Assembly (NCBI RefSeq): GCF_004804335.1
Contig: NZ_SRXY01000003.1
Location: 186,001 to 250,000 of the forward strand
DNA length: 64,000 nt
Direction of reading: 5' to 3'
DNA from: Pacificoceanicola onchidii
Lineage (GTDB): Bacteria > Pseudomonadota > Alphaproteobacteria > Rhodobacterales > Rhodobacteraceae
Position numbers and translations under genes: made by a program. Below the pieces are notes generated by a model. It saw nothing but the letters and a program-made list of their open reading frames with translations, was not told where the DNA came from and made no database searches. Below, piece after piece: positions 60,357-64,000 of the stretch (position 1 is its first letter; each line of letters starts with the position of its first letter).

Positions 60357-63300
60357 GTGAGCGAGACCGAGCAACCCGTCAAGAAACGCCGCAGCCGCCG
60401 GAAACGCGCGGCAATTCTTGCTGCACCCTTTGTGGTGCTCTTCGGCCTGCTTCTGACTGCCTATATTGCGCTGGCCGAGCCTGTGGCCGCCCCCGATTGG
60501 CTGCGCAAACGGATCGAGGCGCGGATCGACAAAAGCGTGCCCGGCGCCAAGCTGGGCTTTGGACGCATGAGCGTGGCGCTCAGCCGGAAAGGCCAGCCGC
60601 GCGTGATCCTGTGGGATGTGGACCTGCGCAACACCCGGGGGGAGCCGATAGCAGCCCTGTCCGATATCGAGGCGGGCTTTTCCCCGCTCGCGCTCCTGCG
60701 CGGCAAGCCGGTTCTGCAGAGCGCGCGTGTCTCCGGTGCCTTCCTGACCATGCGGCGCGATGCGCAGGGGCGGTTCGGCCTTGCGCTTGGCGATGTTTTT
60801 GCCTCGGGCACCGCAGCCCCGGACATTCCCGAAATCCTCACCCGGATTGACCAGGCGCTGGCCGATCCGCGCCTCGCCGGGCTGAACGCCTTCGAGGCCG
60901 ACGCGCTGACCTTGCGTTATGAGGACATCCGCGCCCATCGCGGCTGGACCGCCGATGGCGGGCGCATCCGCTTTGCGCGCGAGGACGGCAAACTGCGCAT
61001 TTCCGGCGATGTGGCGGTGCTCGGCGGCGGCAACCGCGTGTCCACCATCGAGGTCAGCGCCGAAAGCCCCATCGGCGCGCCGACGCTGGAGTTCGGCCTG
61101 CGCCTCGGCGATCTGTGGTCACGCGACATCGCCACGCAGTCCCCTGCCATGGCCTGGATGGACTTGCTTGACGCGCCAATCTCCGGCGCGCTGCGGGCTG
61201 GGCTGGACGAGAGCGGCAGCTTGACGCCGCTCAATGCCACCTTGCAGATCGGCAAAGGCGTGTTGCAGCCGAACCGCGATCTCAAGCCGATCCCCTTTGA
61301 AGGCGCCCGCACCTATTTCACCTATGATCCGGCGCAGGAGAGCCTGCGGTTTGACGAGATTTCCGTCAGCTCCGACCAGTTGCAGCTCAGCGCCGAAGGC
61401 CGCGCCACGCTGGACGGCTGGGAAAGCGGCTGGCCCAGCGGGTTGACCGCGCAGGTGCGCCTGCCGAGCATTGCGCTCTCCGAAGCGCCGTTTCTGGATC
61501 GTGCGGTTGAGATCACCGGTGCCGATGCGGCCTTCAAACTGACCTTCGATCCGTTTGCCGTGACCGTCGGATCGCTCAGGATCAGCGATCCGGACTATCC
61601 CCTTCAGGCCAGCGGCCGGCTGAGCGCCTTTTCCGACGGCTGGCAGGTGGCGCTTGATGCCCGTGTCGCCGAAACCAACAAGGATCAGGTTCTCAGCTTC
61701 TGGCCCGAAACCGTCGTGCCCAAGACCCGCAACTGGGTCAGTCAGAACATTCTCGGCGGGCGCATCCACAGCGCCGCCTTCGCCCTGCGGCGCGCGCCGG
61801 GCGAGAAACCCGTGCCCTATCTCGATCTGCAATTCGAAGAGGGCCGCGTGCGTTACAACCCGGTCCTGCCGGTGATCACCGATGGTGTGGGGCGCATGAC
61901 GATCAATGGCAATCGGCTCGCGGTCTATGTGGAGAAAGGCCAGAGCGATCCGGGGCAGGGCGGGATGATCGACCTGTCCGGCTCGCATTTCATCATTCCC
62001 GACATCACCGCGCGCCCGGCGCTTGGCGTCGTGGGGCTGAAAGCGCGTGGCGGGGTCACGGCGGGGCTTGCCTTCATCGACAATGAAAAATGGCAGGTGC
62101 TGGGCCGGATCGGGCGTGATCCGAGCATTGCCTCGGGCGATGCGGAGGTCTCGGGCGACATTTCCCTGCCTTTGCGCCGCGGGGTGACGCGCGACGATGT
62201 CTCGCTCGCGCTCAAAGGCGTGCTGCGTGATGTGAGGAGCGACACGCTGGTGCCGGACCGGGTGCTGACGGCGGAGCGCCTGGAGATGGCCCTGTCGAGT
62301 GCGGCGGTGACGCTGACCGGGCCGGTCATGCTCTCGGGCGTGCCCGCCACCGGCACGTGGCGGCAACCTTTGAACGGTGGCGCGGGCCGGGTGTCTGCGG
62401 ATGTGACCGTGACGGACGAGACGTTGCGCGCCGCCGGGATCTCCCTGCCGTCCGGCATGGTGCGCGGCAAGGGCACGGGCAAGCTGGAACTGACCCTGCG
62501 CAAGGGCGAGCGTCCCGGCTTCACGGTGACCAGCACGCTGGCGGGCCTTGGTCTCAGCGTGCCGCAATTGGGCTGGGGGCTGGGCACCGGGCAAACCGGG
62601 CGTTTCCAGATCGCCGGTAGCCTGGGCAAGCCGATTGCCGTGGATGGCATGTCCCTCAGCGGGGCCGGGCTGGAGGCGAACGGCACGGTGGAGCTGACCC
62701 AAAGCGGCAGCTTTGACGCGCTGCGCCTAGCCCGGATCAAAGTGGGGAACTGGCTCGACGCCAGCGCTGTCCTGCGCAATCGCGGTGGGGGGCGGGCCCC
62801 AGCGATCGAGGTCAGCCAGGGCCGCGCCGACATGCGAACCGCGCCCTTTGGCACCTCCGGCAGCAGCAGTGGCAGCAGCGGCGGCGATCCTTCGGGCGGC
62901 GGACCGCTGGCCCTGACGCTGGACCGGCTGCAGATCACCGACAGCATTTACCTTGACCAGTTCCGGGGCAATTTCGACACCGCGCGCGGGCTCGAAGGGC
63001 GCTTTGACGGGCGTCTGGGCGGCAAGGCCCCGGTCGAAGGCGAGGTGATCCCGCAGGGCGGGCGCAGCGCGTTCCGGGTCAAGGGTGAGGACGCGGGCGA
63101 CATCCTCAAGGCGGCAGGCATTCTCAAAACCGTGCAAAACGGCACGTTTGAACTCGATCTCAAGCCGGTGCCGGGGCAGGTGGGGGCTTATGATGGCCGT
63201 ATGCAAAGCAAAGGCCCGCGCCTGCGCAACGCCCCGGCCATCGGCGCGCTGCTCGATGCGATTTCCATTGTCGGCCTTCTGGATCAGGCCAATGGGCCGG

Positions 63301-63641
63301 GGATCTTCTTCACCGAAGTGGACGCCAAATTCCGCCTGACCCCCTCCACCGTGATCCTGACCGAAGCGGCGGCGGTTGGCCCTTCCATGGGGATTTCCAT
63401 GGACGGCTATTACGATATGAACAGCGGCTCGATGGACATGCAAGGGGTGCTCTCGCCGATCTATATCCTCAACGGCATCGGACGTCTGATCGCGCGCAAG
63501 GGCGAAGGGCTGATCGGTTTCAACTTCAACCTGCGGGGGCCGGTTTCGGGGCCGCGTGTCAGCGTGAACCCGCTTTCCGTTTTCACACCGGGCATGTTCC
63601 GCGACATCTTCCGCAGGCCGCCGCCACGGGTGGCGCAGTAG
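60357..63641 (+). CDS. YhdP/AsmA-like giant membrane protein (DUF3971 type)
   Basis: 1094 residues. A basic N-terminus (VKKRRSRRKRAAIL) and one span (LAAPFVVLFGLLLTAYIALA) are followed by a very long periplasmic region rich in beta-strand repeats. The C-terminal AsmA-like segment reads ILNGIGRLIARKGEGLIGFN and GPVSGPRVSVNPLSVFTPGMF. AsmA-like/YhdP proteins are bridge-like phospholipid transporters between membranes. The GTG start at 60357 gives the expected MSETEQ N-terminus. A Ser/Gly low-complexity patch (SSGSSSGSSGGDPSGGG) lies near residue 840. Confidence 0.92.
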   Translation: MSETEQPVKKRRSRRKRAAILAAPFVVLFGLLLTAYIALAEPVAAPDWLRKRIEARIDKSVPGAKLGFGRMSVALSRKGQPRVILWDVDLRNTRGEPIAALSDIEAGFSPLALLRGKPVLQSARVSGAFLTMRRDAQGRFGLALGDVFASGTAAPDIPEILTRIDQALADPRLAGLNAFEADALTLRYEDIRAHRGWTADGGRIRFAREDGKLRISGDVAVLGGGNRVSTIEVSAESPIGAPTLEFGLRLGDLWSRDIATQSPAMAWMDLLDAPISGALRAGLDESGSLTPLNATLQIGKGVLQPNRDLKPIPFEGARTYFTYDPAQESLRFDEISVSSDQLQLSAEGRATLDGWESGWPSGLTAQVRLPSIALSEAPFLDRAVEITGADAAFKLTFDPFAVTVGSLRISDPDYPLQASGRLSAFSDGWQVALDARVAETNKDQVLSFWPETVVPKTRNWVSQNILGGRIHSAAFALRRAPGEKPVPYLDLQFEEGRVRYNPVLPVITDGVGRMTINGNRLAVYVEKGQSDPGQGGMIDLSGSHFIIPDITARPALGVVGLKARGGVTAGLAFIDNEKWQVLGRIGRDPSIASGDAEVSGDISLPLRRGVTRDDVSLALKGVLRDVRSDTLVPDRVLTAERLEMALSSAAVTLTGPVMLSGVPATGTWRQPLNGGAGRVSADVTVTDETLRAAGISLPSGMVRGKGTGKLELTLRKGERPGFTVTSTLAGLGLSVPQLGWGLGTGQTGRFQIAGSLGKPIAVDGMSLSGAGLEANGTVELTQSGSFDALRLARIKVGNWLDASAVLRNRGGGRAPAIEVSQGRADMRTAPFGTSGSSSGSSGGDPSGGGPLALTLDRLQITDSIYLDQFRGNFDTARGLEGRFDGRLGGKAPVEGEVIPQGGRSAFRVKGEDAGDILKAAGILKTVQNGTFELDLKPVPGQVGAYDGRMQSKGPRLRNAPAIGALLDAISIVGLLDQANGPGIFFTEVDAKFRLTPSTVILTEAAAVGPSMGISMDGYYDMNSGSMDMQGVLSPIYILNGIGRLIARKGEGLIGFNFNLRGPVSGPRVSVNPLSVFTPGMFRDIFRRPPPRVAQ

Positions 63642-63671
63642 GCGCGCCTGCGGTAGAGGGGCGCAAACCAC

Positions 63672-64000
63672 ATGAGTCCGCCCATGCATCTCTCCGATTT
63701 CGACTTTGACCTGCCCGATGAGCTGATCGCAACGCGCCCGGCCAAACCGCGCTCCTCCGCGCGTCTTCTGGTGGCGACACCTGAGACGATCACCGATGCG
63801 CGCGTCTCCGATCTGGTGGACTGGCTGAACCCCGGCGACCTGCTGGTGCTCAACGACACCCGCGTGATCCCGGCGCGGCTCTCCGGTCTGCGGCGGCGCA
63901 TGGGCGAGGCGGGCGCAACCGAGGCGAAGATCGAGGTCACCTTGCTGGAGCCGCGCGCCGACGGGACGTGGAGCGCCCTGGTCAAGCCTTTGAAAAAGGT
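63672..64000 (+). CDS. queA: S-adenosylmethionine:tRNA ribosyltransferase-isomerase, 3' end missing
   Basis: At least 109 residues are present before the window ends. The start [20 protein letters not shown] (ATG 63684; an ATG at 63672 adds MSPP) and [16 protein letters not shown] are the N-terminal signature of QueA, which transfers the ribosyl of SAM to preQ1 in tRNA position 34. The catalytic and C-terminal parts lie outside the window. It follows the YhdP-like gene by 30 bp. Confidence 0.94.
   Translation, partial: MSPPMHLSDFDFDLPDELIATRPAKPRSSARLLVATPETITDARVSDLVDWLNPGDLLVLNDTRVIPARLSGLRRRMGEAGATEAKIEVTLLEPRADGTWSALVKPLKK

Noticed and set aside
61119-62702. 527-codon minus-strand frame within the YhdP-like gene
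   Set aside because: It is opposite the continuous YhdP-like frame and has typical shadow composition.

Overview
The window is a GC-rich alphaproteobacterial chromosome segment, most likely Rhodobacteraceae (Roseobacter group). The call rests on protein flavour (DUF3422, DUF6314, Mth938-like, bactofilin next to an M23 peptidase), on ccmABCDG order, and on a recurrent intergenic module (GC hairpin, then a TATTTT core, then an AAAGAA purine run) seen eight times. I see no rRNA, tRNA, CRISPR array, insertion sequence or prophage. Most of the segment is housekeeping and nutrient-scavenging DNA, with tightly packed, often overlapping genes.

Layout. 1-3861: end of a TSUP permease, an Mth938-like protein and the cytochrome c maturation genes ccmA-B-C-D-G. 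4216-11697 (minus): a fatty-acyl or acid catabolic operon (acyl-CoA dehydrogenase, GST, thiolase, two unusual NTF2-like/cupin proteins, FadB-type enzyme). 11809-24235: a complete bacterial microcompartment (BMC) locus with its own DeoR-type repressor and polyamine-type ABC importer. 24252-29280: a small RHH-like protein, purB, DUF6314, DUF3422 and a YeeE/YedE permease. 29486-39172: a divergent oligopeptide ABC importer (permeases and binding protein on minus, one fused double ATPase on plus), followed by two M20 deacylases and a FAD amine oxidase. 39324-43457: rsgA, then four poorly characterised genes. 43593-52295: fabF, mltG, a hydrolase, an MmcQ protein, soxR with a textbook operator and a VOC target, cysS, cimA and a methyltransferase. 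52292-64000: a squalene/phytoene-synthase-like protein, an MFS permease divergent from a cobK-alkA-esterase run, bactofilin with M23 peptidase, DUF455, Bcp, a YhdP/AsmA-like giant protein, and the start of queA.

The most notable system is the BMC. In one 11.5-kb run it encodes a class-III PLP enzyme, a CoA-acylating aldehyde dehydrogenase with a C-terminal encapsulation-type helix, two BMC-T, one BMC-P and one BMC-H shell proteins, a small protein that combines a similar amphipathic helix with a EutQ-like C-terminal motif, a PotDABC-type importer, an SDR, an APH-fold kinase and a cysteine hydrolase. The kinase, PLP enzyme, SDR and AldDH set resembles the mycobacterial RMM/aminoacetone-utilisation BMC. 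That suggests amino-alcohol phosphorylation, phospho-lyase cleavage to an aldehyde inside the shell, and oxidation to acyl-CoA. The polyamine-type importer and the cysteine hydrolase suggest a different or broader substrate. No PduL or Pta phosphotransacylase is encoded in the locus.

Dispersed non-coding structure is also rich. There is a three-copy element of about 165 bp with inverted ends (3.9, 24.6 and 56.5 kb), three copies of a small GTCCCGGA palindrome, and two copies of an AT-rich AAAATTTTG/CAAAATTTT hairpin placed just after stop codons. GC hairpins sit directly after both binding-protein genes.
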